Positions 9,281-17,085 of a stretch of DNA of 64,000 bases are shown piece after piece. Numbering within the stretch: position 1 is the first letter of the stretch; every line of letters starts with the position of its first letter. Position numbers and translations under genes: made by a program. Origin of the DNA: Desulfovibrio sp. A2 (GTDB lineage: Bacteria > Desulfobacterota > Desulfovibrionia > Desulfovibrionales > Desulfovibrionaceae); the NCBI RefSeq assembly GCF_000226255.1, contig NZ_AGFG01000055.1:1-64000 (forward strand). The letters run 5' to 3'. The notes under the pieces were generated by a model that saw only the letters and a program-made list of their open reading frames with translations, ran no database searches and had not been told where the DNA came from.

Positions 9281-10023
9281 GCTCCTAACCTTGTTTAAAA
9301 TCACATAGCCTATTCGCCGAGTGGGGGCGAGTGAAAATAGTGAGCAGTTCATTAGCGCAACATGCTAGAATGTGAGTGTTTTTATGCTGGATGGGATAGA
9401 TCGTGAACCGCCGCTTGGGCACGGCAAAAGCGATAAGTGTGGTGCCTGAAGTCGCATGGTGAAGCTGTTGTTCCGGTGGTTTTTGCCAATGTTGAGCCGA
9501 AGGCGAATAAGCCCCCCGGAGGGGCAGGACGCGAGGGGAACCGCCGAAGGTGGGCCTACCTCACCTGTCCTGTCTTCATGACTCCAAAGAAATTAAGCGA
9601 GATTGCGAGATATGTTTTGGGGAGTGCTTATATTGCCTTATTTCTCAATTTTTCTCGTATTGTTTCCTTGTAGCGCAATAATTATTAATTTTTTTTAGAA
9701 TGTTAATTTTGCATGCTATGCTCGTCGCGATAAGGTGCGGCTGGATGAGGTTGTCGTCGATGCGTGGTTGGGCCATCAAACGCAAAATTCGCAATATTCG
9801 CGAAATGACCATCCCTGTTGCTTTGGATGTCTTTTCTGCGAATATTGCGAATATTGCGCTTGAGGTGTTTGCTTGATTTGCCGCGCGATATTGTCGGAGC
9901 AAGCTTCGGAAGATTGTCGGTGATGGATGAGTTTTTTGCCTGCGGGCGGGGGGTGTATGGGGGGCGTGTTTCTTGGGTATTCGTGATTAACGATGTGTGT
10001 CGTTTTGGAATTTTATACCGTAG
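9281..10023. other. 743-bp AT-rich gap between cas3 and the mobC-like gene
   Basis: No convincing gene. Base composition drops well below that of the flanks, especially at 9600-9880. Small open frames here have no ribosome binding site and partly encode the inverted repeat at 9780-9859. A short GC hairpin (GCCCC/GGGGC) sits near 9511-9525. I searched it for a second copy of the tRNA-Met 3' end found at 14836-14881 and found none, so this gap is not the left border of the integrated element. Confidence 0.7.
9780..9859. repeat. 22-bp imperfect inverted repeat built on GCGAATATTGC
   Basis: The left arm is 9780-9801 and the right arm 9838-9859; they match at 20 of 22 positions and are separated by 36 bp. 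Each arm consists of overlapping copies of GCGAATATTGC or its complement, so the site is also iteron-like. It lies 165 bp downstream of the mobC-like gene. It could be an oriT, a binding site for a replication or partition protein, or a large bidirectional terminator. The sequence alone does not decide. Confidence 0.6.
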
Positions 10024-10341
10024 CTATAGCTCCATTATTTTTAAGGAAAGCTCTTCCTTGATGTGCATGATGTCTTCTAAGATTCGTCTTGTGTTGTCTT
10101 GATGTTTGTCCTCATTGAGAATCGCCAATTTCAATAGCCCGCCGAGGCGTCCTAGGTCGCCTGCGACTATGCTCAGCTCGCGGACGGCCTTTTGGCGTTC
10201 AAATGTAGGGAGTGGGCACCCGAGGCATGCCTTTCGGATATACGTAGATAGGGTAAGGCGCGTGCGCTCGGCGTTGTTGGATATTTCATTATATTCGTCT
10301 TGGGTTACGTAGCTTTTCAAGGTTTTTTTCTTCGTGGGCAT
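10024..10341 (-). CDS. MobC-like relaxosome accessory protein
   Basis: A 105-residue basic protein. The N-terminal half (VTQDEYNEISNNAERTRLTL followed by STYIRKACLG) has the ribbon-helix-helix pattern of plasmid mobilisation accessory proteins. The second half carries the GDLGRLGGLLKLAI stretch, equivalent to the G-N-L-N-Q motif of MobC. Such proteins bind oriT and help a relaxase nick it. AGGGGG lies upstream of ATG 10341. No relaxase gene is visible on either side, so the protein may act with one encoded elsewhere or be a remnant. Confidence 0.75.
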   Translation of the reverse strand: MPTKKKTLKSYVTQDEYNEISNNAERTRLTLSTYIRKACLGCPLPTFERQKAVRELSIVAGDLGRLGGLLKLAILNEDKHQDNTRRILEDIMHIKEELSLKIMEL

Positions 10342-10421
10342 GTTCAGTCCCCCTGTGTGAATTGCAAGAGATGTTCGTGTTCTTTAGGCTGCGGTGGCTA
10401 GCTGTGAATTTTGTGAGCGAG

Positions 10422-11927
10422 TCATTTGGAAGCGTGCTGTGGCGGGGAGACGTTTGGCCTGAGGCTGGGGTTGACGTGATAGGAGCGAGAAGGGCGGCCA
10501 CGGCCACGCCCGGACTGCTGATCCAGCGCGATGAACCCCCGATCCTCCAGTTCGCTGAGGCTTGCATTTATCCTGTCCATCTTGGGCCAGCGCCCTTTCA
10601 CTTTTTCAAAAGCAGAACGCGCCGTGAAACTCAGTGGCCGATCCTGGGCTAACCAGCGGAGAATTGCCTTGGCGCATTCCACGGTTTCGTCCACCCCCAT
10701 AAGGGCATATGTCGCTCGCGTGTGTTCAGTCAGTTGCTCCGCAAGATCGATAACCGCTTGCATTGTCGCGGATGTGATGCGGTGTTGATGGGGCTGGGCG
10801 TGCATGGTCAGGTGGCAAAGCCCGGCAATGCGCAGGACTTGCCCCGGCAGCTTTCCGCCCCAATCCCTCATTTCAGCCAGTTGTTCTCCTTCGCGTAGGG
10901 CATATTCCGTTCGTTTCCCGAACTGTAACCAAAGCTCCTGGCTTTCATCGTCCAGCCGAATCGGATGTGGACCGAGGCCACGGTTGCCCGCTGCCGTCTC
11001 CGGGTAGTTCAGAAGTGTGCGGACAGCGAGGTGATATCGGGCGATAATTCTCGGTGGTACTGGTGTTGTGGGTTTCCTGTAGCCCACAAGGCTTTTTGGA
11101 CGCAGGCATATGAAACGGGAAAGGAGTCCTCGGCCTCGGAAGGCGGAATGCTGGGCTGCGCCCGCCAGCACGTCTGGTTGAACCGAGAGGATCATGGTCA
11201 ACGCTGGGTAATCAAGGCGAAGCGGGGCAGAGTTGCGACGGTCAACTCGGACAGGTTCGCCCCCCCATGCCTTGAGTACAAGGTCAAGGTTCGGCACGCC
11301 GTTGCTGTATCGCCCAAAGAGGGTGTCGATTATTCCCCCCTCTGCCTCTAAGATGGCAATGCGCTGCTTTTGCTGAGCCATTAACTCGGCGAGAGCTTCT
11401 GGCGTTGCGTCATCCGCCAGTAGACGCGGGACAACCGGAGGCTCGGCCTGCGCTTCCCATGTCTGAGCAATCTGTTTGGCCAGTTCCAACCGTGCTTCGG
11501 GTGTACCGCTGCGCTTTGCCTTTGCTGAGATGGCACGGCGGGCTTCCTCGTTAACCAACTGTGTAGCCTTGGCGAGTCGCACCTCTTTTGCGAGAAGCAC
11601 TTCCTGTTCTCTCTCCCATGCCAGCAAGGGAGCCCGGCAAGTATCTTTCACTGAGCTTTTTCGTTCTCCAGGAGGCAGGATAACTACAGCGTATATGTTC
11701 ATTGGTTCTGTGTATCCCTCATGAAGGGACACGCAGAATTTGCCCTGTCCAGCAGCTGCGATGGCTCCCAGGGTATTCGCTAGTGCGAGTTCATAAGGGA
11801 CTTGCAGGGCGGTGGCCATTGCCGATGCGAAGTCGTCGATCACTCCGGGCAAGCGGCCCGGCAGTATTGGGGTGGGGTGCTGGGCTTCGAAAGGGATGAT
11901 CGGTGCGAATCTGGGTGCGCTAGGCAT
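10422..11927 (-). CDS. DUF3987 (YfjI-type) protein
   Basis: About 501 residues. ATG 11927 is chosen because GAGG precedes it and it overlaps the AlpA-like stop by 8 nt; the frame stays open further upstream, inside that gene. The segment ILPPGERKSSV (about residue 85) is the Walker A-like motif of DUF3987/YfjI proteins, which are common on prophages, satellites and integrative elements and thought to be replication-associated ATPases. After it comes a Lys/Ala/Glu-rich helical stretch that may be a coiled coil. Near the C-terminus, LSELEDRGFIALDQ suggests a winged helix, followed by a Gly/Arg-rich GRGRGRPSR segment. Function is inferred from family and context. Confidence 0.8.
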   Translation of the reverse strand: MPSAPRFAPIIPFEAQHPTPILPGRLPGVIDDFASAMATALQVPYELALANTLGAIAAAGQGKFCVSLHEGYTEPMNIYAVVILPPGERKSSVKDTCRAPLLAWEREQEVLLAKEVRLAKATQLVNEEARRAISAKAKRSGTPEARLELAKQIAQTWEAQAEPPVVPRLLADDATPEALAELMAQQKQRIAILEAEGGIIDTLFGRYSNGVPNLDLVLKAWGGEPVRVDRRNSAPLRLDYPALTMILSVQPDVLAGAAQHSAFRGRGLLSRFICLRPKSLVGYRKPTTPVPPRIIARYHLAVRTLLNYPETAAGNRGLGPHPIRLDDESQELWLQFGKRTEYALREGEQLAEMRDWGGKLPGQVLRIAGLCHLTMHAQPHQHRITSATMQAVIDLAEQLTEHTRATYALMGVDETVECAKAILRWLAQDRPLSFTARSAFEKVKGRWPKMDRINASLSELEDRGFIALDQQSGRGRGRPSRSYHVNPSLRPNVSPPQHASK

Positions 11928-12132
11928 GGCGACCTCGCAGGATTTCTGCGGTGTCGCGGGTTTCCACGATACGCGAGGCCGAGTAGTCGTCGAGGTCTTT
12001 GAGCTCGTAGAGGACGCGCCGTCCGAACTTTCGATAGCGTGGGCCTTTGCCAAGGCTACGCCATACTTCGAGAGTGCCACGGCTCAGGCCCAGATAGGCG
12101 GCTGCTTCTGAGGTGTTAAGGGCTTTTTGCAT
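11920..12132 (-). CDS. AlpA/excisionase-type MerR-like DNA-binding protein
   Basis: A 70-residue protein. LNTSEAAAYLGLSRGTLEVW is a classic AlpA/Xis-type helix-turn-helix, and RYRKFGRRVLYELKDLDDY is the wing that follows. Such proteins act as excisionases or switch on integrase and excision genes in P4-like and integrative elements. GGGAG lies 6-10 nt upstream of ATG 12132. It is coupled to the DUF3987 gene. An 18-bp palindrome about 80 bp upstream is a plausible operator. Confidence 0.85.
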   Translation of the reverse strand: MQKALNTSEAAAYLGLSRGTLEVWRSLGKGPRYRKFGRRVLYELKDLDDYSASRIVETRDTAEILRGRHA

Positions 12133-12154
12133 TGCTGACTCCCAGGGTTCGTAT

Positions 12155-12226
12155 TCCCCCCGTTAATGGGGGTAGCGCGAGTACAGCAGAGCCCTCGGGA
12201 ATGATCAGCAATAAACCGGTTTATTG
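12155..12226. promoter_or_regulatory. 18-bp perfect palindrome and small GC hairpin upstream of the AlpA-like gene
   Basis: CAATAAACCGGTTTATTG at 12209-12226 is a perfect palindrome. A CCCCC/GGGGG hairpin with a 6-nt loop sits at about 12157-12172. They lie between the stop at 12240 and the start at 12132. The palindrome could be an operator for the AlpA-like protein or another repressor. A terminator role for the upstream genes cannot be excluded. Confidence 0.5.
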
Positions 12227-12239
12227 TTAGCAGGTAGGG

Positions 12240-13022
12240 TTAGCGAAGGACTGATGGCAGCCACGGATGATCAAGAACAACGGCCCCTTGGATAGGCAGC
12301 AAGGGAGTGTTTTTCCTCGTGCCGGGCGGAATCGTTGTGGCGGCTTTCCAGAGATACCTGTCCGCGAGGCGAAGAAAGCCTTCAAATCCATCAGGCTCGC
12401 CGCGCTTGCGAAGGCCATCGCTTTGGAATTGCTGGAATGGGGCGCTCGGTGGCGTTTCCCAGTATTCATGGTGGGTAAGCAGGAAGTATGCATACGCGGC
12501 CCAATAGTGGGCAACGCATCGGAATTTTGGCCAAGTGTTGTTCAGGAAAGATTGTCGTTTGAACGTGAAAAGATCGTCTGCGATGCTAATCTGAAATTCA
12601 TCCGCGCCATCAGCTAGATGGTCAAATGTCTTCTGGGGTGAAGCATTGAGGTGTAGAGCGGTCATTAGGGTTAGCCCTGTAAAATATCCTGAGGGAAACC
12701 TAGCCTGAAGCTCGTTGGCTGTGGGGTTGTGTTGTCTTGTGAATAGTGCTTTGTGGAATTCTGCGGGGCCGCCAAGAGCTTGTGACAAGGTGCCCACGTC
12801 GTCAGAGAGATGTCTGTCGTTGTAGGCGCTGTCATTCTTGGCCGTACAGGCCAACAGTCGCTGCTCCATGAGTAAGCGGACAAGCCAGGATTTCCGCTTA
12901 TCCTCATCGTCTGGGTAGACCATGTAGGACAAGAGGTTCGAATACGCGGAGCCTTCGTCCCATTGGGGGAAGGTTATGAGGATATGCCCGGTACGCAATG
13001 TGGTTTGGTTGTCCACCGTCAT
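12240..13022 (-). CDS. Unrecognised protein, coupled to the DEDDh nuclease gene
   Basis: A 260-residue protein from ATG 13022, whose ATGA overlaps the stop of the nuclease gene; AGGA lies about 10 nt upstream. I recognise no family. It is hydrophilic, without signal peptide or membrane segment. It is rich in aromatic residues (FPQWDEG near the start, HYWAAYAYFLLTHHEYW near residue 185), with a conserved-looking RPxxGT-type loop absent. Helical content appears high. Its position between integrase and the AlpA-like gene is a cargo position in satellites and integrative elements, where defence or superinfection genes are often found. The defence idea is inference only. Confidence 0.7.
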   Translation of the reverse strand: MTVDNQTTLRTGHILITFPQWDEGSAYSNLLSYMVYPDDEDKRKSWLVRLLMEQRLLACTAKNDSAYNDRHLSDDVGTLSQALGGPAEFHKALFTRQHNPTANELQARFPSGYFTGLTLMTALHLNASPQKTFDHLADGADEFQISIADDLFTFKRQSFLNNTWPKFRCVAHYWAAYAYFLLTHHEYWETPPSAPFQQFQSDGLRKRGEPDGFEGFLRLADRYLWKAATTIPPGTRKNTPLLPIQGAVVLDHPWLPSVLR

Positions 13023-13459
13023 TCGAGCATCCATCCTGCGGCGTGGGCTAGTCTCAACGCTCTGGCATCCTCTAGGGCATGGTGAACCGATGTGGGGGCG
13101 GAGGAAGGCAGGGGAAGCCAATAGCACCGTGCCGCATCTGGAAGAAGTATCGGAAAACTGCCGCACAGTTGGGTGACCAATGCTAGATCGTGGTGCGAGT
13201 CCGCCCGGAGGATGATGTCACCCTTCTGTTCGGCCAGCCAAGCCGTGAACAACCTGGCAAGGGTTGGGGGCGGGTAGCCTGGGCCTGTAAGTAACGGCAG
13301 GACGTGAACCCGTGTGAACTCGCTACAGGCAGTTATGGGTACGGGGGATACTTCTCCATAGAATTCATCTCCGCGTTCGCTGACGGCCCCAAGGGAAATC
13401 AATTGCGGGTTTTCAAAGGCAGTGAACTCTGTGTCAAAGAATATGGATGTGCTCGTCAT
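13019..13459 (-). CDS. RNase AS-like DEDDh 3'-5' exonuclease
   Basis: A 146-residue RNase H-fold nuclease. Motif I is FFDTEFTAF (Asp9, Glu11) followed by LISLGAVSERGDEFY, closely resembling the start of RNase AS (Rv2179c type). A central Asp in ILRADSHHD can serve as motif II, and HHALEDARAL near the C-terminus supplies the catalytic His and Asp of motif III. All four acidic residues and the His therefore appear present. The family removes nucleotides from RNA or DNA 3' ends. It starts 7 bp after the integrase and its stop overlaps the start of the unknown protein, suggesting a two-gene unit. Confidence 0.8.
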   Translation of the reverse strand: MTSTSIFFDTEFTAFENPQLISLGAVSERGDEFYGEVSPVPITACSEFTRVHVLPLLTGPGYPPPTLARLFTAWLAEQKGDIILRADSHHDLALVTQLCGSFPILLPDAARCYWLPLPSSAPTSVHHALEDARALRLAHAAGWMLE

Positions 13460-13465
13460 CTCAGT

Positions 13466-14608
13466 CTACCGAGTGGGCAACGAGAGTAGTTCGCCCGCGC
13501 TTTCTGCTGCTTTTCGCATCGTTTCTGGCAAAAACTGCCCGTAACGCTTCGTCATTGCCGTGCTCTTGTGCGTAAGCATCTCCGCAAGCATGTCCAAGGT
13601 AAACTGCCCCGAGTTCGCAAGCGTAACCGCAAAGTGGTGCCGGAGTCCGTGGAAAATTCGGAAATGTTTGGGCAGACCGGCAGCGCCCTTGAGACGGTCT
13701 GCAGCGGTGCATTCTACCCGGCGCTCACCACTCTTGCCGGGAAAGACGTAGGGACAACCTGGCTGTTTATGATTTCTATGCGCCATTTGTTGTAGGAGGA
13801 TTTCCTTGGCCGGGGGATTCATAGCGATAGCCATGGATTTACCCCCCTTCGGGGCGCGGAGTCGAATGATGCCGAACTGGAAATCCACGTCGGTATCCTG
13901 AAGTCCGAATATCTCTCCTTTGCGCATAGCTGTGAAGTAGGAAAGCTTGAGCATTCTGCATACTTCCTGATTCGGCCACTCCTGCATCACCATGAAGAAT
14001 CGGCTTACTTCTTCTGGAGTCATATACTCCACGCGCTCGTTATCCCTGCGTGGCATTTCAATGGTGAAGGGGAGGGCGGGACAGTATCCGTGCTTTGCCC
14101 CGTAGTTGATGATTCGCCGGAGTAGTTCAAGGGCATTCCATTTTGTGGCGTCGGCTTTGTCGCCCATGCTCAGCTTTAGGTCTTCCATGTCCTGGCGGGT
14201 GAGGTCCGGCACCCTGCGCCGCCCAAATAGGGGGGCGATGTGTTTTTGATAGCGGTTGATGTCGGTCCTCAGCCCTTTGAGTGCGTTTCCTTTCGAGCCG
14301 AAGTAGAGGGTGCCGACTTCGCCGATGGTGCGGTTGCGTTTTTCTGCTTCTGCTTTGCGCTCCTTGGCCGTGATTAGCGGAGCGCCGAGTTGTATCTCTT
14401 GAACCCGGCGGGTTCGGTATTCATCGGCCACTTTGGCTGTGATTCCTTTGCTGCGCCAGCCAACCTTTTCCCAAACCTTTTTGCCATTCACTTTGAAGCT
14501 GACGACGAAACATTGATCTGGTTTGCCATCGAACGTTTTGTTTGTGCTCTCGTAAAAGTAGACGCCTTCCCATTTGTTGGGGCTAACCCGAAAATACTTA
14601 GTCGCCAT
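13466..14608 (-). CDS. int: Tyrosine recombinase / phage-type integrase
   Basis: A 380-residue integrase. The N-terminal arm-binding domain is basic (about 1-90), then a core-binding SAM-like domain (about 95-190), then the catalytic domain. Catalytic residues: Arg in YFTAMRKGEIFGL, Lys in the beta-hairpin after LRAPKGGK, HxxR in HGLRHHF, His in LTHKS and the nucleophile Tyr in MTKRYGQF. All are intact, so the enzyme is probably active. It is the gene nearest the tRNA-Met fragment and is transcribed away from it, the usual arrangement for tRNA-targeting elements. Confidence 0.95.
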   Translation of the reverse strand: MATKYFRVSPNKWEGVYFYESTNKTFDGKPDQCFVVSFKVNGKKVWEKVGWRSKGITAKVADEYRTRRVQEIQLGAPLITAKERKAEAEKRNRTIGEVGTLYFGSKGNALKGLRTDINRYQKHIAPLFGRRRVPDLTRQDMEDLKLSMGDKADATKWNALELLRRIINYGAKHGYCPALPFTIEMPRRDNERVEYMTPEEVSRFFMVMQEWPNQEVCRMLKLSYFTAMRKGEIFGLQDTDVDFQFGIIRLRAPKGGKSMAIAMNPPAKEILLQQMAHRNHKQPGCPYVFPGKSGERRVECTAADRLKGAAGLPKHFRIFHGLRHHFAVTLANSGQFTLDMLAEMLTHKSTAMTKRYGQFLPETMRKAAESAGELLSLPTR

Positions 14609-14677
14609 AAAGTGGTGCCTTGCTGTTGGGGGATAGCTTGTTAGCTGTCAGCCATCATGAGGGGATTTCTTGAAATC

Positions 14678-14811
14678 TTCCTACCCTATTCCTACCACAA
14701 CCCTTGAGCTTGCGAAGGTTTGGTTAAGCTGTGAAGGACTATACACCCGATGGAGGTTTTATCAATATGGCGCAATTAAAGGGTATGATGCACTGTCGGG
14801 TTGGGTAGGAA
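14678..14811. promoter_or_regulatory. Candidate integrase arm-type sites (three TTCCTACC)
   Basis: TTCCTACC occurs directly at 14678-14685 and 14689-14696 and inverted at 14804-14811, all between the integrase start and the tRNA fragment. Arm-type sites for the integrase N-terminal domain are usually short direct and inverted repeats flanking the core, so this placement fits. No experimental or comparative support is available here. Confidence 0.4.
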
Positions 14812-14835
14812 AAAGTAAAATCGAGAGGTTGTAGT

Positions 14836-14881
14836 GCTCATAACCCGAAGGTCGTCGGTTCAAATCCGGCCCCCGCAACCA
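14836..14881 (+). other. tRNA-Met 3' fragment, candidate attR
   Basis: The sequence from CTCATAA (anticodon CAT at 14839-14841) through the T-arm GTCGG-TTCAAAT-CCGGC to the acceptor strand CCCCGCA and terminal ACCA is the 3' half of an elongator tRNA-Met. The 5' side does not pair with the anticodon stem and no matching acceptor 5' strand (TGCGGGG) lies upstream, so the gene is incomplete. Integrases commonly recombine at exactly this part of a tRNA. The other copy, with the intact tRNA, is not in the window. Confidence 0.85.
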
Positions 14882-14889
14882 TATTTGAA

Positions 14890-14920
14890 GGCCCTGAAAG
14901 GCAACTTTCAGGGCCTTCTT
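14890..14920 (+). terminator. Rho-independent-type hairpin after the tRNA-Met fragment
   Basis: GGCCCTGAAAG-GCAA-CTTTCAGGGCC is a perfect 11-bp stem with a tetraloop, followed by TTCTT. It is probably the original terminator of the tRNA-Met gene into which the element inserted. Confidence 0.8.
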
Positions 14921-15090
14921 GCGTGTTCTGCGCGCGGCATTGTTTTTCGCGGTATCTTTGCGGGGGCATGCGCGGCGCGGTGAATACGGCGTCAATCGCC
15001 GCAGGATGTGCGGAGATTCTCTCAACTCTTTCTGGCGACGAGGCCCCAACACCCGGCGGCATGCCTCCTGCCGCCCAGCCCCCCCCCGCA

Positions 15091-15954
15091 CTACGCCCGG
15101 AACAGCTTCACCACGCTGGTCAGGTTGGCGTCGCCAAGGCCCTCGTCCATGCCGCGTCGGAATACCGAACGCGCGGCGGCGATGGTGGGTGCGGCATCGG
15201 GCGAACCGACGGCCTTGAGCGCGTAGCCGAAGTCCTTTTCCACCAGTTCCACCGGGAACATCACGGGGGCCTCGCCCGAAAGCAGCGTGCCAATGGCCCG
15301 CTGGGCGTAGGGGCTCCACACCGCCGTGGTGGCGATGATGCCCATGATCTTCTGCGCGTCCGCACCGTTGCGGCGCAGCATGCCGATCAGTTCGGCGATG
15401 GCCGTCACCTGGATGCCCAGCAGGGCGTTGGTGGCCAGCTTGGTCAGCGCGCCCGTGCCGATATCCCCCGTGTGGTTCACCGCGCTGCCCATGGACAACA
15501 GGACAGGCTTGGCCTTTTGGCAGGCGTCCGCGCTGCCGCCCACCAGAAAGATGAGCTGCGCGGCGTCGGCCTGCGGCAACGACCCGGAGACGGGGGTTTC
15601 CAGCAGGGTCACGCCCCGGCTGGCCGCCTCTGTGCCCAGTTTCTTGATCCAGTCCACCGACAGCGTGGAGCTGTCCATGGCGATGGCGCCGGGTTGCAGG
15701 CCCGCGAAGGCTCCGGTTTCCGCGTCCAGCCAGACCCTGGCGGATGCGGCGTCGTCGCGCACCATGGCCAGCACGAAGTCCGCCCCGGCGGCGGCATCCC
15801 TGGGGTTGGCGGCCTGCGTGGCCCCCAGGGCAACCAGCGGTTCCGCCGCCTTGGCGGTGCGATTCCAGACAACGACCTGATGCCCGGCCTTCAGCAGGTT
15901 GGCGGCCATGCGCCTGCCCATGGCTCCAAGGCCCAGTACGGCGATATGCGACAT
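15091..15954 (-). CDS. NAD(P)-dependent beta-hydroxyacid dehydrogenase (3-hydroxyisobutyrate dehydrogenase family)
   Basis: A 287-residue cytoplasmic dehydrogenase. The N-terminal Rossmann motif is GLGAMGRRMAANL (about 7-19). LETPVSGSLPQADA (about 117-130) is the substrate-binding signature, and GTGALTKLATNALL carries the catalytic Lys of the family. The C-terminal helical domain completes the fold. The substrate (3-hydroxyisobutyrate, glyoxylate/succinic semialdehyde or tartronate semialdehyde) cannot be told from sequence. ATG 15954 is preceded by AAGGAGC at 8 nt, and family similarity starts there although the frame stays open further upstream. It stands alone and is the first gene to the right of the element. 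Confidence 0.88.
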   Translation of the reverse strand: MSHIAVLGLGAMGRRMAANLLKAGHQVVVWNRTAKAAEPLVALGATQAANPRDAAAGADFVLAMVRDDAASARVWLDAETGAFAGLQPGAIAMDSSTLSVDWIKKLGTEAASRGVTLLETPVSGSLPQADAAQLIFLVGGSADACQKAKPVLLSMGSAVNHTGDIGTGALTKLATNALLGIQVTAIAELIGMLRRNGADAQKIMGIIATTAVWSPYAQRAIGTLLSGEAPVMFPVELVEKDFGYALKAVGSPDAAPTIAAARSVFRRGMDEGLGDANLTSVVKLFRA

Positions 15955-16117
15955 GATGGTGCTCCTTGGCTCGATGATGATTGGCCGCGCCCGTGCGGGT
16001 GGACGGCATGGACGGGGCGGGCGGACGGGAGACGATGACAAGTGCCCGTGGCGTGCCGCCGCATTGAATTGCGGCCTTCGTTCAGTATAGGACGCCTGAC
16101 GCGCTTTACAATACGAA

Positions 16118-16173
16118 AAGGCGGACCGTGCGACCCTGTGCCCGTATGACGGGGAGGTCGGGCGGTCCGCCTT
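16118..16173. terminator. Bidirectional-looking hairpin
   Basis: AAGGCGGACCG at 16118-16128 pairs with CGGTCCGCCTT at 16163-16173. The loop contains a second pairing (CGACC...GGTCG) that extends the structure. It lies between the DUF2087 gene and the dehydrogenase, both on the minus strand. It should terminate the upstream gene. The rest of 15955-16269 holds nothing else I recognise. Confidence 0.7.
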
Positions 16174-16269
16174 GTGTGCGTGTGTGGTCGTCGCCGGGAT
16201 GGCGGTGGCGAGGGCCATGCCGTCTCGAACGGGCAGTGCGTTCTGGCTGTGGCGTGCGCCCTGTGCGAT

Positions 16270-17085
16270 TTATGCCGTAGTCGCGCCGCGTCCGGCTGAC
16301 GGGGCGTGGGCCGTCCGTCGCGCGTGCCGTTCACGGTCCCGCAGATGCTGGAGCAGGGCCAGGGCCTCCTGCGGGGGGCGCTGTTCCACGCGGCGGTACT
16401 GGCGGCCGTCCGGGGTGCGGGTGGCCATGCCCAGGTCGCACAGCCAGCGGCGCAACAGGGCATGGTCGCCGAAGTGATGGCAGGCGCGCAGGGCGTCGTC
16501 CATCTGGGTGCCGGTCAGCTCCTGCCCGGCGGGCAGGCGCGACCACACCCACCACAGGCAGAGCCGTTGCAGGCTGACCTTGCCGGGCCAGCGGGCCAGC
16601 AGCCCGTCCGGGCCGAAGTGGCGGGCGGCGCGCTCCACGCGGCGCAGGTCCACCGGTTCTTCCGGGGCGGTGGGTTCCGGCGCGGCAAGGCGTTCCAGCC
16701 GTTCCTGCGCCGCGAACTGGGCGCGATAGTGCTGGAAGTTCCGGTAGCCCACGGCGCGGACCAGCATGTTCAGCAACTGGACGTGGCTGACGTGGCCGGG
16801 GGCGCGGGGGGTGGTATGGGCCGGGCCGGACGCGCCAGATGTGGGGGGCGCATCCGGTGCGTCAGTTGCGCAATGCGCGCCAGATGCGCCTGATATGGGA
16901 GACGCACCAGGGGCATTCACGGGGGCGCACGCGGCATCGCTGGCGGGGCCGTCGGGGGTGCCCGACGCTCCGCCGGTCAGGCGGGCCGATTCCGACGACA
17001 TGGCGCACGCCGCCAGTTCGCGTTGCAGCGAACGGGCCAGTGCGGAAACGTCCTTGGCGATGAAGGGAAAACGGGGTCTGGACAT
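16270..17085 (-). CDS. DUF2087 domain protein
   Basis: About 271 residues. The C-terminal half carries a DUF2087 domain: a central WPGKVSLQRLCLWWVWSRL segment, then LRACHHFGDHALLRRWLCDL and ATRTPDGRQYRRVE. This is the small winged domain found on its own or attached to transcription regulators. The N-terminal half has a basic helix, then a Gly/Ala/Ser/Pro-rich low-complexity linker (about residues 35-95) built from repeated S-G-A-S and D-A-P-type units. It ends with LLNMLVRAVGYRNFQHY, which resembles a glyoxalase-superfamily (GSP) helix-turn-helix leader. The start at ATG 17085 has AGAGGAT upstream. Function unknown; a regulatory role is likely. Confidence 0.75.
   Translation of the reverse strand: MSRPRFPFIAKDVSALARSLQRELAACAMSSESARLTGGASGTPDGPASDAACAPVNAPGASPISGASGAHCATDAPDAPPTSGASGPAHTTPRAPGHVSHVQLLNMLVRAVGYRNFQHYRAQFAAQERLERLAAPEPTAPEEPVDLRRVERAARHFGPDGLLARWPGKVSLQRLCLWWVWSRLPAGQELTGTQMDDALRACHHFGDHALLRRWLCDLGMATRTPDGRQYRRVEQRPPQEALALLQHLRDRERHARRTAHAPSAGRGATTA

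Larger units (their letters stand above)
9353..14881. mobile_element. Right part of an integrated mobile element at tRNA-Met
   Basis: Tyrosine integrase, AlpA-like regulator, DUF3987 protein and MobC-like protein form a typical integrative mobilizable element or satellite backbone. They end 228 bp before a 3' tRNA-Met fragment that fits an attR. The start given here is only the edge of the cas operon, because the left border is not visible. The tRNA fragment reads on the plus strand, so the intact tRNA and left border are expected further left, beyond position 1. No relaxase gene is present in the visible part. Confidence 0.6.

Noticed and set aside
9437..9902. Small frames in the cas3-mobC gap
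   Set aside because: No ribosome binding sites, and part of the coding potential comes from the inverted repeat.
14800..14881. Complete tRNA-Met gene
   Set aside because: The 5' half does not pair with the anticodon or acceptor strands. Only the 3' half fits, so it is a fragment.
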